A stretch of DNA of 64,000 nt from Marispirochaeta sp. (GTDB lineage: Bacteria; Spirochaetota; Spirochaetia; JC444; Marispirochaetaceae), in NCBI RefSeq assembly GCF_963668165.1, contig NZ_OY764209.1:310001-374000 (forward strand). Reading direction: 5' to 3'. Of this stretch, positions 7,813-16,153 are shown one piece after another. Below the pieces are notes generated by a model. The model searched no databases and was not told the origin of the DNA. It saw only the letters and a program-made list of their open reading frames with translations. The position numbers and the translations under genes are program-made. Within the stretch, counting starts at the first letter, position 1; each line of letters begins with the position of its first letter.

Positions 7813-9354
7813 ATGGATGTTGCAACACTTCCTCCGGAAGTACAGGAATACATTTACTCGATCGAAGAGAAAGCGGACAAAGCTGTTCGCGCGTGGGAAA
7901 ACCGGTATGCCTCCCTTGAAGAGCAGTATAAACTACTCTTACTTCAGAAGTTCGGACGCAAAAGCGAAAAAGAACTCCTGGAGGAAAGGCAGCAGTTTCT
8001 ATTCGACAGTGAGGAAAGTACCCCGCCGGAGCAGGATACCGAAGATTCAACCACGGTCATAAAAGCGTACCAACGTAAGAAACCCGGCAGAAAGCCGATT
8101 GATGAGAGTATTCCCCGTGAAGAAGTGATAATCGATATACCGGAAGAGGAGAAGCAGTGCGCCTGCGGCCATACGCTGACGAGAATCGGTGAGGAGACCT
8201 CGGAGAAGCTTCACGTAATTCCGCCGAAAATGTGGGTAGAACGGATTGTCCGTCCGAAATATGGCTGTAAAGCGTGCGAAGGGTCCGGTGATGAAGAGAA
8301 TCCAGCTGTACGAATAGCCGATGTTCGGCCTGCTATTATTCCGAAGAGTATCGCTACTCCCAGCCTGCTTTCGTTCATCATCGTCAATAAGTTTATCGAT
8401 CATCTCCCATATTACCGGCAGGAGAAGCGGTTCGAACGTATCGGCATCCACATAAGTCGGCAGAATATGAGTAACTGGCAGCAGGCGGCGTTTGAGAAGA
8501 TTGAGCCGCTGATTGAACGGTTGAAGGAGCATATTCACAGTGGGCCTGTCATCAACATGGGCGAAACTCCTGTCCAGGTGATGGGAGAAAGTGAGAAAAA
8601 GAACACATCAAAATCCTATATGTGGCTTGCCCGTGGCGGTCCGCCGAAGAAGCCTGCGGTCCTCTATTCATACCGGGAAACGAGGGGTTCCAGGCACATT
8701 ACAGATATTCTTAACCGGTTCAGCGGTTATCTCCAGACCGATGGGTATGAAGCCTATGAGACAGCACTCGCTGGAAACGCTGACATCATTCATGTCGGAT
8801 GTATGGCGCATGCAAGGCGGAAGTTTCATGAGGCCGCGAAGGCTTCCAAGAAGGCCGGAAGTGCCCAGGAAGCGATCAACAAAATTAAGAAGCTGTATGC
8901 AATAGAGGGAACCTTGCACGGCAAGGAATTGAGTCCCGAGCAGTTTGTCGCTGAGCGGAAGGCCCTGGTAGAACCGGTCCTGGAGCAGTTCAAAGAGTGG
9001 CTTGAGAAGCGCAGCCTGCAGGTGCCACCGTCTCTGCTTTTGGGGAAAGCGATTAGGTATACTCTGAATGAATGGCCGAAACTTGTTCGGTACCTCGATT
9101 CACCGTATCTGACCCCGGACAACAATGTTGCCGAGCGGGCTATACGGCCGTTTGTCGTCGGTCGGAAGAACTGGCTCTTTGCGGGAAGTCCCAAGGGGGC
9201 TGAAAGCTCCTGTGCCATGTATTCATTGATTGAAACGGCGAAACAGAACTCTGTGAATCCTAATGACTATTTGATTAAGGTTTTCGAACTGGCTCCATCG
9301 GCGCGGACAACGGAGGATTGGAAAGCGCTGCTCCCCTGGAACATCGATCCTTGA
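7813..9354 (+). CDS. tnpC: IS66 transposase TnpC, first catalytic Asp replaced
   Basis: A 513-residue transposase with the full IS66 layout: N-terminal leucine-rich region, zinc-finger-like segment (CACGHTL and CKACEGSG, residues 117-160), DDE domain and C-terminal DNNVAERAIRPF. In the family the first catalytic residue is the D of a DET or DDT motif. Here the motif reads NMGETPVQV with G250 (codon GGC, 8560-8562) where GAC is expected; one A-to-G change would explain it. The second Asp (QTDGYEAYE) and the final Glu (VAERAIRPF) remain. The reading frame is otherwise intact, so loss of function is recent or activity is supplied from elsewhere. Confidence 0.92.
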   Translation: MDVATLPPEVQEYIYSIEEKADKAVRAWENRYASLEEQYKLLLLQKFGRKSEKELLEERQQFLFDSEESTPPEQDTEDSTTVIKAYQRKKPGRKPIDESIPREEVIIDIPEEEKQCACGHTLTRIGEETSEKLHVIPPKMWVERIVRPKYGCKACEGSGDEENPAVRIADVRPAIIPKSIATPSLLSFIIVNKFIDHLPYYRQEKRFERIGIHISRQNMSNWQQAAFEKIEPLIERLKEHIHSGPVINMGETPVQVMGESEKKNTSKSYMWLARGGPPKKPAVLYSYRETRGSRHITDILNRFSGYLQTDGYEAYETALAGNADIIHVGCMAHARRKFHEAAKASKKAGSAQEAINKIKKLYAIEGTLHGKELSPEQFVAERKALVEPVLEQFKEWLEKRSLQVPPSLLLGKAIRYTLNEWPKLVRYLDSPYLTPDNNVAERAIRPFVVGRKNWLFAGSPKGAESSCAMYSLIETAKQNSVNPNDYLIKVFELAPSARTTEDWKALLPWNIDP

Positions 9355-9375
9355 TTTTTTTTCAAGGGGTGTGGT

Positions 9376-10342
9376 TTAATTGACGCTTACGTAATAGATC
9401 CCGTTCCCATCATTATGCTGGCCGGTAAACTGATACGGCGTCTCTTCATCTCCTGCGGCATAGATGGTCTCACCAAAAGGTGAATAGGCCAACGACGATA
9501 CCACACTCCCGCTTTCATCGGTCATGCGCACGGCACTTCCCAAATGATCCGTATGAATATACAGAAGCTCCTCTGAACTCAACACGCTGTTTTCATACAC
9601 GCTTTTGCGCTGGGCTATACGCATTTCATTGGCAAAGTAGCCTGCGGTTACGGTGGTGGTGGTTCCTTCTACGCGGACTTCGTAGCCTGCAAAAAAGAAC
9701 CAGGTTGTTCCGCCCGATTCGGAAGAGGAGATCCTCTCCCCTGATGGGTCATAGGAGTAATAGCTCACCTCACTCCCAATCTCAAGGCGTATAAGCCGGT
9801 TTTCTCCGTCATAATCAAACTCCCGTTCTTCAGGGGTTGCTGTGATTCCGCTGTAGCGGAAAGCGCCGTACTGGTCCATCAGCTCATCATCGCTCAGGGT
9901 GACTGACTGCAAACCGTTTATGCCGTTTACCGGGTCAAAGGTGCCGGTTACAAAGTAGACCTTGGTGGGATCATTGCTTTCCACAGTTTCGCCGTTTACC
10001 ATAATGCGGTCTACCCGAATGCCGTTTGCACTGCCGGTTCCCTGATCGCTTGCATAGCGGACATAGATCGGGTCTACTCCGTCCCAGTAGCCGTGCCAGG
10101 TGTAATTACGCACGTCTTCATCATTCAGGCGCCAGCTTGTTTTCCGTTTATCGCCTACCCACAGTTCCAGTACCGGCTGAGCTCCGCTTAGGCCTTCGGC
10201 GCCTGCGGTTATGACAACGGAGGTATAATTGGTTGCCCGGGTCATATCGCCGTTGGCGTTGTACTCAAAGGTGCGGATGGTGCTGCCTGCATCCTGCAGT
10301 TCGGTTACGGCATGGGGTTTAAGGCCGCCGTAAAGGTAGCAT
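9376..10342 (-). pseudogene. Fragment of a second Rhs-type gene
   Basis: About 950 bases match the intact Rhs gene at 17215-18160 at high identity, with scattered, largely synonymous differences. The fragment covers the carbohydrate-binding-like insert and the last YD/Rhs repeats. The homology stops at 10342 in front of unrelated DNA and at 9390 where the IS66 end interrupts the codons after NGIYY, so that the IS adds VSVN and a stop at 9376. Neither start nor the Rhs core ending is present. It is a remnant of a paralogous gene or of a duplication, not a working gene. Confidence 0.88.
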
Positions 10343-10717
10343 CTTTCTGCACAGATTAGAGGAGTGTGTAAGTAAACTACGGATATATGGGGTACAACTT
10401 TGGGTCACACGGATAATAGCGGGTTTGCGCAGTGGGGCAGGTCACGGATTTTTAACTATTGATCAAATAAATAATCACATCCGTGAACCTCTTCTCTGTT
10501 TTACACGATATCCATCCGTGTACCGCTTCTTCGCTAACCCCAGTTTATCGGTGAACTGCCCTATACTTTTACCCCGCAATCCGCGGTTGCCTTCCTCCTG
10601 CTTTTTTCAGTCTACCGCCAGTTCGTCGCAGTCAAGATCAAGGTAAATCGCCTGACGGCGAATCTTGACTGCTCCTCACTTGGCCGGTGGTCCAGGAAAA
10701 ACAGGAGGTGCTGCTAT
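10343..10717 (+). other. Orphaned 5' region of the GxxExxY gene with hairpin and RBS
   Basis: No gene is seen here. The stretch ends in AGGAGGTG (10703-10710) followed by CTGCTAT, which is the natural leader of the GxxExxY gene now lying beyond the IS21 element. It also contains an inverted pair TCACGGAT / ATCCGTGA around 10440-10490 and a nested hairpin at 10628-10672: outer arms GCAGTCAAGAT / ATCTTGACTGC, inner TCGCC / GGCGA. These are probably the former promoter and leader structure. Confidence 0.7.
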
Positions 10718-10910
10718 TGGAAAATCCGGAGCAAACCTGCCATCGATTCCGGATTTAATCTGCCGGGCATTCTGGTTCAAACCTGCCACCCAATCCGGGT
10801 TTAAACTGCCACTTTTTAGGTGATTTCCGGAATCCTTTAACGCCTTCAATCGACCTCAAATATGGTGCATTGTACTCCCCCTAAAAGCATGATCAATCAG
10901 GAGGAGTACA

Positions 10911-12465
10911 TTGCCAAAAAAGAGGACGAGTATGAACAAAATCCGGGATATAATACGGCTTGCCGAGGCGTCGTTGAGCCAGCGGCAGATTGCAAATGCT
11001 CTGAATATCTCACGACCGGTTGTTGCGGACACAAGTGAGAAAATCAAAGGCGCCGGTCTTACCTACACCCAGATCAAATCAATGCCAGACTCTGAGCTGA
11101 GCCAGTATTTTATCAAAGCACAAAAGCCTTCCAGTAAATCAATGGAATTGAAGGAGCAATTTCCCCACTATGCGAAAGAGCTGAAAAAAACCGGTGTCAC
11201 TCTTACCCACTTATGGGAAGAGTATCTGTCTGTAGAATCCGCAGGGGCTCAAGTACACGCAGTTTTGCTACCACTTTCAGCAGTGGCGGCAGGATGAGAA
11301 ACTCTCCATGCACATCGAACACAAGGCCGGCGATAAAATGTTTGTAGATTATACCGGTAAGAAGATGGTTCTAACCGATAGAAAAACCGGTATAACCAGA
11401 GATGCCGAAGTCTTCGTGGCTATTCTGCCAGCAAGCCGGCTGACATATGCGGAAGCTTCCGAAAGCCAAACCCAGGAAGATTTTGTCCGATCCAATGAGC
11501 GAGCCCTTCGGTACATAGAGGGCGTTCCCGCCGCTATTGTTCCCGACAATTTGAAGGCGGGGGTACTGAAGGCGTGTATGTATGAGCCGGACCTCAACCT
11601 GCTGTTTGCTGACTTTGCCGAATACTATCGGACAGCGATCCTTCCCACCAGGGCACGGAAACCAAAGGATAAAGCCCATGTCGAGAACGCGGTAAAGATT
11701 ATCTATCAACGGGTGTTTGCCCCACTCCGTAACAAAACCTTTTACAGCATCGAAGAGCTTAATCTGGCGATCAAGGACCGGCTCGAGGACCATAATAACC
11801 GAAAACTGACCAAGATGACAGTTTCCCGGCGCGAACTCTTCGAAGAAGTCGAAAGGAGTGAACTTACCCCCCTGCCAATCCATCAGTATCCCATTAACCA
11901 CATCCAGCCTAATAGCCTTGTTCAGTTCAATTATCACGTGGAACTCAAGGAAGACCGCAATTACTACAGTGTTCCCTATGCACTGAAGGGCCAACGGGTA
12001 AAACTCATCTACGATGAGAGGATTGTTTCGATTTATCACGACAACATCCGCATAGCTCTTCACAAAAGATGTTGCCACAACAATAAGTACACCACAATGA
12101 GAGACCATATGCCGTCGAAGCACCGCTTTGACGACAAGTGGAATCCGGACAAGCTGAAATGGTGGGCTGGAAACGTCGGTAATGATACCCTGCGGGCGGT
12201 TACCCACATTCTTGAATCCAAGCCTCATCCGGAACAGGCCTATAAATCGTGTATGGGCATCCTGTCTCAGGCAACAAAGCACGGTCACGCGATCCTCAAT
12301 ATGGCCTGCCGGATAGCCTGCAACGCAGAACGGATAAACTACGGCTTTATTTCAAAGGAGGTCGAAAAGCTTAAAATTATGTACGAACAGGAGGAACAGC
12401 AGAAACAGTACAGTCTGCTTCCCGCCATCCATGAAAATATTCGTGGAGAAAAATATTATACCTAG
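10911..12465 (+). pseudogene. istA: IS21 transposase IstA, frameshifted
   Basis: The N-terminal 110 residues (RQIANALNISRPVV helix-turn-helix, LTHLWEEYLS) are in one frame and the catalytic part (KMFVDYTGKKM, VPDNLKAGV, ARKPKDKAHVENAV, KEDRNYYSVPYAL) in the next. Continuity is restored if one G is removed from the GGGG run at 11244-11247: the sequence then reads GLKYTQFCYHFQQW as IS21 transposases do. The DDE residues (D in FVDY, D in PDN, E in HVENAV) are intact. A sequencing error in the G run, or a rare natural shift, cannot be excluded, but the partner istB is damaged too. Confidence 0.88.
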
Positions 12466-12474
12466 GAGACAACG

Positions 12475-13202
12475 ATGAACAACAATCACGCAACCATTTC
12501 CAAAATGCATGACATGCGGATGCATGGTATGGCACGGGCCTTTCAGACGACCCTTGAAACAGGGATGCACTCCCAGTTTACCCTGGATGAGCTTTTATCA
12601 CATCTGATTGATGCGGAGTGGGATGACCGCCATTTTCGCAAACGTGAACGGCTTCGCAAAACAGCCAACTTTCGCTATCAGGCTTCTTTCGAGGAGCTTG
12701 ATTTCACTCTCAACCGCAATCTTGACAAAAACCACATGCTCAGGTTTTCCGACTGCGGGTGGGTTAAGGAGCACCGGGATATTCTCATTACCGGACCAAC
12801 CGGGGTAGGGAAGAGTTTTATCGGGAGTGCTCTCGGTAACCTGGCTTGCGACCATGGATTCAAGGTTTACTATCAGATTGCAGGACGCTTATTGGGCTCA
12901 TTGAAAGCAGCAAAGAAAGACGGTACGTATCTCAAGACTTTACCGAAGATCCTGAAAAATGATGTGTTAATCCTGGAAGACTTCGGTCTTAGTCCTTTTG
13001 ATGAAGAGGGTCGCCTGGCTCTGCTCGATATTCTGGAAGATCGGCATGGGAGGAAATCTACTATCTTCCTGTCGCTTCATGGCACGGGATCATCGGTGAC
13101 TCCACCATCGCCGATGCCATTATGGATCGAATTGTCTACGGCGCATTCCGAATTGAGCTTCAGGGAGAATCAATCCGAAAGAAAATGTACCGAAATAAGT
13201 AG
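12475..13202 (+). pseudogene. istB: IS21 helper ATPase IstB, C-terminus shifted by deletion
   Basis: An AAA+ ATPase with Walker A GPTGVGKSF and Walker B VLILEDFG, which in IS21 guides IstA to target DNA. From about 13080 the expected text (a QLP...WH strand, then [18 protein letters not shown] and IRKKMYRNK) is in another frame, and a few residues are missing at the junction. This indicates a small deletion of about 13-16 bases near 13075-13085. The original stop is TAG at 13200-13202; the shifted frame runs on to 13242. ATG follows istA by nine bases with AGGAGA before it. Confidence 0.85.
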
Positions 13203-13307
13203 CACAAACCTGCCACCTCAGGTTACTATTTCAGCAGGTTGATTGAGGGTCACAGGGTGGCAGGATTCAACCGGAATCAGTGGCAGTTTTAACCGGAATG
13301 TCCAGCT

Positions 13308-13688
13308 ATGGCACAATTGGCGTTCAAGGTATTATCACATCAGGTATTGGGTTCAGTTTTCTCAGTACACAATATACTCGGTCCCGGTCTGCTGGAAAGT
13401 GCCTACGAGGGTGCGTTGGTTATCGAGTTTCAGCGGAAAGGTATTCCCCATTCAAGGCAAAAAATTTACCCGCTCTATTACAAAGGCGAGTTAGCCGGGG
13501 CTTACATCGCGGATCTTGTTGTAGACAACAAGATCATCTTGGAACTCAAGTCGGTCCGGCAGCTTACCAGTGTAATGGAGGCACAACTTATCAATTACCT
13601 GCGTTTATCCAAGGTACCGGTCGGCTACCTTATCAACTTTCGCAAGACTAAAGTTGAGTGGCGGCGCTTTATCGTCTCGGGGGAGTAG
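13308..13688 (+). CDS. GxxExxY family protein, separated from its leader by IS21
   Basis: A 126-residue protein with the naming motif GLLESAYE (G-x-x-E-x-x-Y) near residue 27. It then has the core IADLVVDNKIILELKSV (residues 71-87), whose D...E-x-K order matches the PD-(D/E)xK nuclease fold to which this family is related, and ends with LRLSKVPVGYLINF. The cellular role is not established; members are often found in mobile or intervening sequences. The ATG at 13308 belongs to the GCTAT(G) target duplication. Its AGGAGGTG site stayed upstream of IS21 at 10703, so the ORF is intact but probably poorly translated unless the IS supplies signals. Confidence 0.85.
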   Translation: MAQLAFKVLSHQVLGSVFSVHNILGPGLLESAYEGALVIEFQRKGIPHSRQKIYPLYYKGELAGAYIADLVVDNKIILELKSVRQLTSVMEAQLINYLRLSKVPVGYLINFRKTKVEWRRFIVSGE

Positions 13689-13835
13689 TTCTCCCCATTT
13701 TTAGTCGTATATTTATTTCAAAGAACTTTTACTGCCGTCGAATATGGTCATTGGACCAGAAACCGCCTCTCAAGCTCGTTCCTTAGGTCGGCGCAGGTCA
13801 GCTCAGTCATTCGGCGAACTGTACTTCACACTATT

Positions 13836-14318
13836 TTACGGCATTAAAAATCGAACTTTCATTGTCTGTATGATTCTATTGTGGACATATATATCGAGAT
13901 AGTTAATTTCACTGATATTCCAAAAAATATCGTCTTCTTTAAGACTCGTACCGTTTGTATTAGAGAATCGATTTTTGTACCGATATATGGAATCTCCATC
14001 AGACATTTGTAGAATATCTATTGGCTGCATATCAAGGTCATCCAGTTCATTTACTGATTCTCCAACTTTTACAGTTGAAATAGAATAGCCTTCTGGAACT
14101 CCCAAAAAGAAATTATCCATATCATTTTTTGAAACACCATTATTGAAAAGTATGATTTGTTTTTTCTCTGCTTGAACAATAAAAACTCCAGTGTTCATTT
14201 TCAGGTTCTGATAGAAAACATCTGAATCCGCCTTATACGTAGCACATCCATTGCTATTACCTAACATGATAAAAAAACAAACTAAAAATTTCCAAAAACG
14301 TTGTATTGATTTTTTCAT
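13836..14318 (-). CDS. Small lipoprotein, paralogue of the next gene
   Basis: A 160-residue protein with a basic N-terminus (MKKS), a hydrophobic stretch and a probable lipobox ending NGC at about residue 25, predicting export and lipid anchoring. The mature part has no recognised domain. It shares its layout and its ending with the neighbouring gene (FWNISEINYLDIYV here, YWSITEIYYMDVIV there), so the two are tandem paralogues. Both are AT-rich compared with the rest of the window, a sign of transfer. They lie downstream of the giant Rhs gene on the same strand, with an IS3 element between. An immunity or accessory role for the Rhs protein is possible but unproven. ATG at 14318 is chosen over 14333 because the signal peptide starts there. 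Confidence 0.7.
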   Translation of the reverse strand: MKKSIQRFWKFLVCFFIMLGNSNGCATYKADSDVFYQNLKMNTGVFIVQAEKKQIILFNNGVSKNDMDNFFLGVPEGYSISTVKVGESVNELDDLDMQPIDILQMSDGDSIYRYKNRFSNTNGTSLKEDDIFWNISEINYLDIYVHNRIIQTMKVRFLMP

Positions 14319-14342
14319 TGAATCTCTGTGCAATAATCAGCT

Positions 14343-14813
14343 CTATGCTTTCATGTACATTAATCTTATCTCTTGCACTTTTTGATCTCGCACAATTACA
14401 TCCATGTAATATATTTCGGTTATACTCCAATATTGATTTTCGTACAGATCTTCTATTAACTTCTTACTCAAACTTGCACCACCTTTATATCGGAAAACAA
14501 TACTTCCATCATCGTTATAAACAATACCGACTGGCTTTATAGAAATTGCATATAAATCGTCAATAGAACTACCAATAAACACAGTTGATATGTTAAATAA
14601 TTTTCCTATCTCTACCGACCCCATTGACTGATTTGTTTTTTCTCTATTCCCGAAAACGGCAATATGTTTCTGGTCTTTATCAACTATATAGATGCTTACA
14701 TTATCTGGTAAGAGCTTGTAATAACTACTGTCATCCCATCCTCCCGAAATACATCCGCACATACTACTAAAGGATAAAAATACCAAAATCAAAGTTATCG
14801 CTTTCTTTTCCAT
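14343..14813 (-). CDS. Small lipoprotein paralogue next to the Rhs gene
   Basis: A 156-residue protein starting MEKKAITLILVFLSFSSMCGC, a clear lipoprotein signal with lipobox MCGC (lipidated Cys at about residue 20 or 22). The rest contains alternating strands (SIYIVDKDQKHIAVFG, GIVYNDDGSIVFRYKGG) and the shared C-terminal signature ending IRLMYMK. AT-rich and paralogous to the gene at 13836-14318, 24 bases downstream. The left end of the IS3 element lies only about 20 bases upstream of the ATG, so its native promoter or its link to the Rhs transcript has been cut. Confidence 0.72.
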   Translation of the reverse strand: MEKKAITLILVFLSFSSMCGCISGGWDDSSYYKLLPDNVSIYIVDKDQKHIAVFGNREKTNQSMGSVEIGKLFNISTVFIGSSIDDLYAISIKPVGIVYNDDGSIVFRYKGGASLSKKLIEDLYENQYWSITEIYYMDVIVRDQKVQEIRLMYMKA

Positions 14814-14883
14814 ATGAACTGCGCCCAATTGTCAAGACAGTTTTATAGGAAGTTTAAGGTGTACTCCTCCCTCCTGTTTTATT

Positions 14884-15726
14884 CTACGCTGCCAACGGCA
14901 GCGGGTTCTCCGTAGCGAATGATTGATGCATCTCTTCCGGTGTCCTGTACTCCAGCGACTGGTGTAGCCGTTCGGTGTTGTAGAACGTGAAGTAGTGTTC
15001 AATCCCATGATGTAATTCCACCATGCTCTCATATGACCGCAGGTAGATATCCTCATATTTCAATGAGCGCCACAGTCGTTCGACATACACATTGTCCAGT
15101 GCGCGGCCAACGCCGTCCATGCTGATCTCCACCTGGTGTTCTTCCAACACCGACAGGTAGGCCCTGCTTGTGAACTGGCTACCCTGATCCGTGTTAAAGA
15201 TCGCCGGGACCCCATAGGTCTCGATCGCCTCCTGCAGCGCGGCAACACAGAATGACGGATCCATGCTATTCGAAAGCCGCCAGCTCAAGACCTTACGAGA
15301 GTACAGATCCACTATAGCCACCAGATAGACGTGCCCCTGCGGAAGACCAATATAGGTGATATCACTGGCCCAAACCTGATTGGGATGCCGTATTTGCTTA
15401 CCGCGCAACAAATACGGATATTTCTTGTGATCGTTGCGTGCCTTGCTCAGATTTGGCCCAGGATATAATGCCCGCAGTCCAAAACGCTTCATCAGCCGCC
15501 TGACTCGTTTTCTGGTCAGGTGAGGATGCTCAGGTAACAGCACTCGTGATACTTTGCGATAGCCGTAAAAGGGGACCTTCTTGTGATACTCCAGGATGAC
15601 TGTGAGATCCTCCAGATCCGTCTCTGTTCGCATATCTCGGCCTTTGCGGTAGTAGGAGCTCCGAGTGACCTCAAGAGTACGACACTGCTGCGCTATGCTC
15701 AGCTCGGGATGGTTCGGATCAATCAT
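14884..15726 (-). CDS. IS3 transposase OrfB (DDE domain)
   Basis: A 280-residue integrase-core protein. It has the HTH-like start of IS3 OrfB (SIAQQCRTLEVTRSSYYR), then the three catalytic acids: D in WASDITYI, D in NTDQGSQFTS, E in DNVYVERLWRS. The end ERLHQSLEYRTPEE is typical of the IS3 group. Its ATG overlaps the orfA stop (ATGA). Full activity would need the OrfAB fusion made by frameshifting at the A9 run in orfA. Confidence 0.93.
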   Translation of the reverse strand: MIDPNHPELSIAQQCRTLEVTRSSYYRKGRDMRTETDLEDLTVILEYHKKVPFYGYRKVSRVLLPEHPHLTRKRVRRLMKRFGLRALYPGPNLSKARNDHKKYPYLLRGKQIRHPNQVWASDITYIGLPQGHVYLVAIVDLYSRKVLSWRLSNSMDPSFCVAALQEAIETYGVPAIFNTDQGSQFTSRAYLSVLEEHQVEISMDGVGRALDNVYVERLWRSLKYEDIYLRSYESMVELHHGIEHYFTFYNTERLHQSLEYRTPEEMHQSFATENPLPLAA

Positions 15727-16025
15727 TCCGGATCTTTCCCGTAATACTCGCGGTGTTTTTTTTTGAGAAATTCGTTCACAACTGTCAGTTCTCCAACAGT
15801 TCGCAGCAGTTGGTCACGCTCCTGCTCAAGCCTGCGCTCCTCTTCTCGCTTCTTATTAGGACGCTCGAAAGTCGCAGGAAGATTGTCCGGCAGCTGCTTT
15901 TTCCACTGCGATACCTGGTTCGGATGCACATCGTATTTAAGTGCAATCTGCTGTATGGTCTCCTGCTCCTTGATAGCCTCAAGTGCCACTTTCGATTTGA
16001 ATGCGGTGTTGTAGCTCTTCCTCAT
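15723..16025 (-). CDS. IS3 OrfA (helix-turn-helix)
   Basis: A 100-residue protein with the IS3 OrfA pattern: KSKVALEAIKEQETIQQIALKYDVHPNQVSQWK (HTH), then a leucine-zipper-like ERDQLLRTVGELTVVNEFLKKK. A run of nine A on the coding strand (T9 at 15756-15764) near its end is a likely slippery site for a -1 shift to make the OrfAB transposase. All parts look intact, so this copy may be active. Confidence 0.92.
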   Translation of the reverse strand: MRKSYNTAFKSKVALEAIKEQETIQQIALKYDVHPNQVSQWKKQLPDNLPATFERPNKKREEERRLEQERDQLLRTVGELTVVNEFLKKKHREYYGKDPE

Positions 16026-16153
16026 GGTACTACTATACCTCTCTGCTCCCTGGAAGGCGAGAGTTACACCTTAAAGGCACCCCCAGAAGCTGTCTCGTTT
16101 CCTGGGCTCATTATAATATTCCCTCGCAATTAATCCTTTTACTACAGCATTTT

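Larger units (their letters stand above)
7015..9390 (+). mobile_element. IS66-family insertion sequence
   Basis: The ends are inverted copies starting GTAAGCGTCAATTAAACC (left 7015, right end at 9390), the GTAA-type terminus typical of IS66. The 2376-bp element contains tnpA, tnpB and tnpC in the usual order. Flanking octamers (GAACAATT left, GTAATAGA right) do not match, so no target duplication is seen. The two flanks belong to different genes, implying deletion or recombination after insertion. TnpC lacks the first catalytic Asp, so this copy probably cannot move by itself. Confidence 0.93.
10718..13304 (+). mobile_element. IS21-family insertion sequence with 5-bp target duplication
   Basis: Left end TGGAAAATCCGG at 10718 and right end CCGGAATGTCCA ending at 13304 are inverted. 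Further inside both ends have repeated AAACCTGCCA / ATTCCGG modules, the multiple terminal repeats expected of IS21. GCTAT precedes the left end (10713-10717) and follows the right end (13305-13309) as a target duplication. It carries istA and istB, both broken by frame changes, so the copy is not autonomous. Insertion separated a gene from its ribosome-binding site. Confidence 0.93.
14831..16100 (-). mobile_element. IS3-family insertion sequence (boundaries approximate)
   Basis: Contains orfA and orfB overlapping as in IS3. Related inverted ends are seen: AGACAG followed 12-14 bases later by TTTAAGGTGTA on the left (from about 14835), and the same on the complementary strand on the right (from about 16096). 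The precise ends and a target duplication could not be fixed. It sits between the Rhs stop codon (16154) and the first lipoprotein (14813). Confidence 0.85.

Noticed and set aside
11244..11247. Programmed frameshift in istA
   Set aside because: IS21 IstA is normally a single frame; the G4 run is not a known slippery site and istB is also damaged, so decay or sequencing error is more likely.
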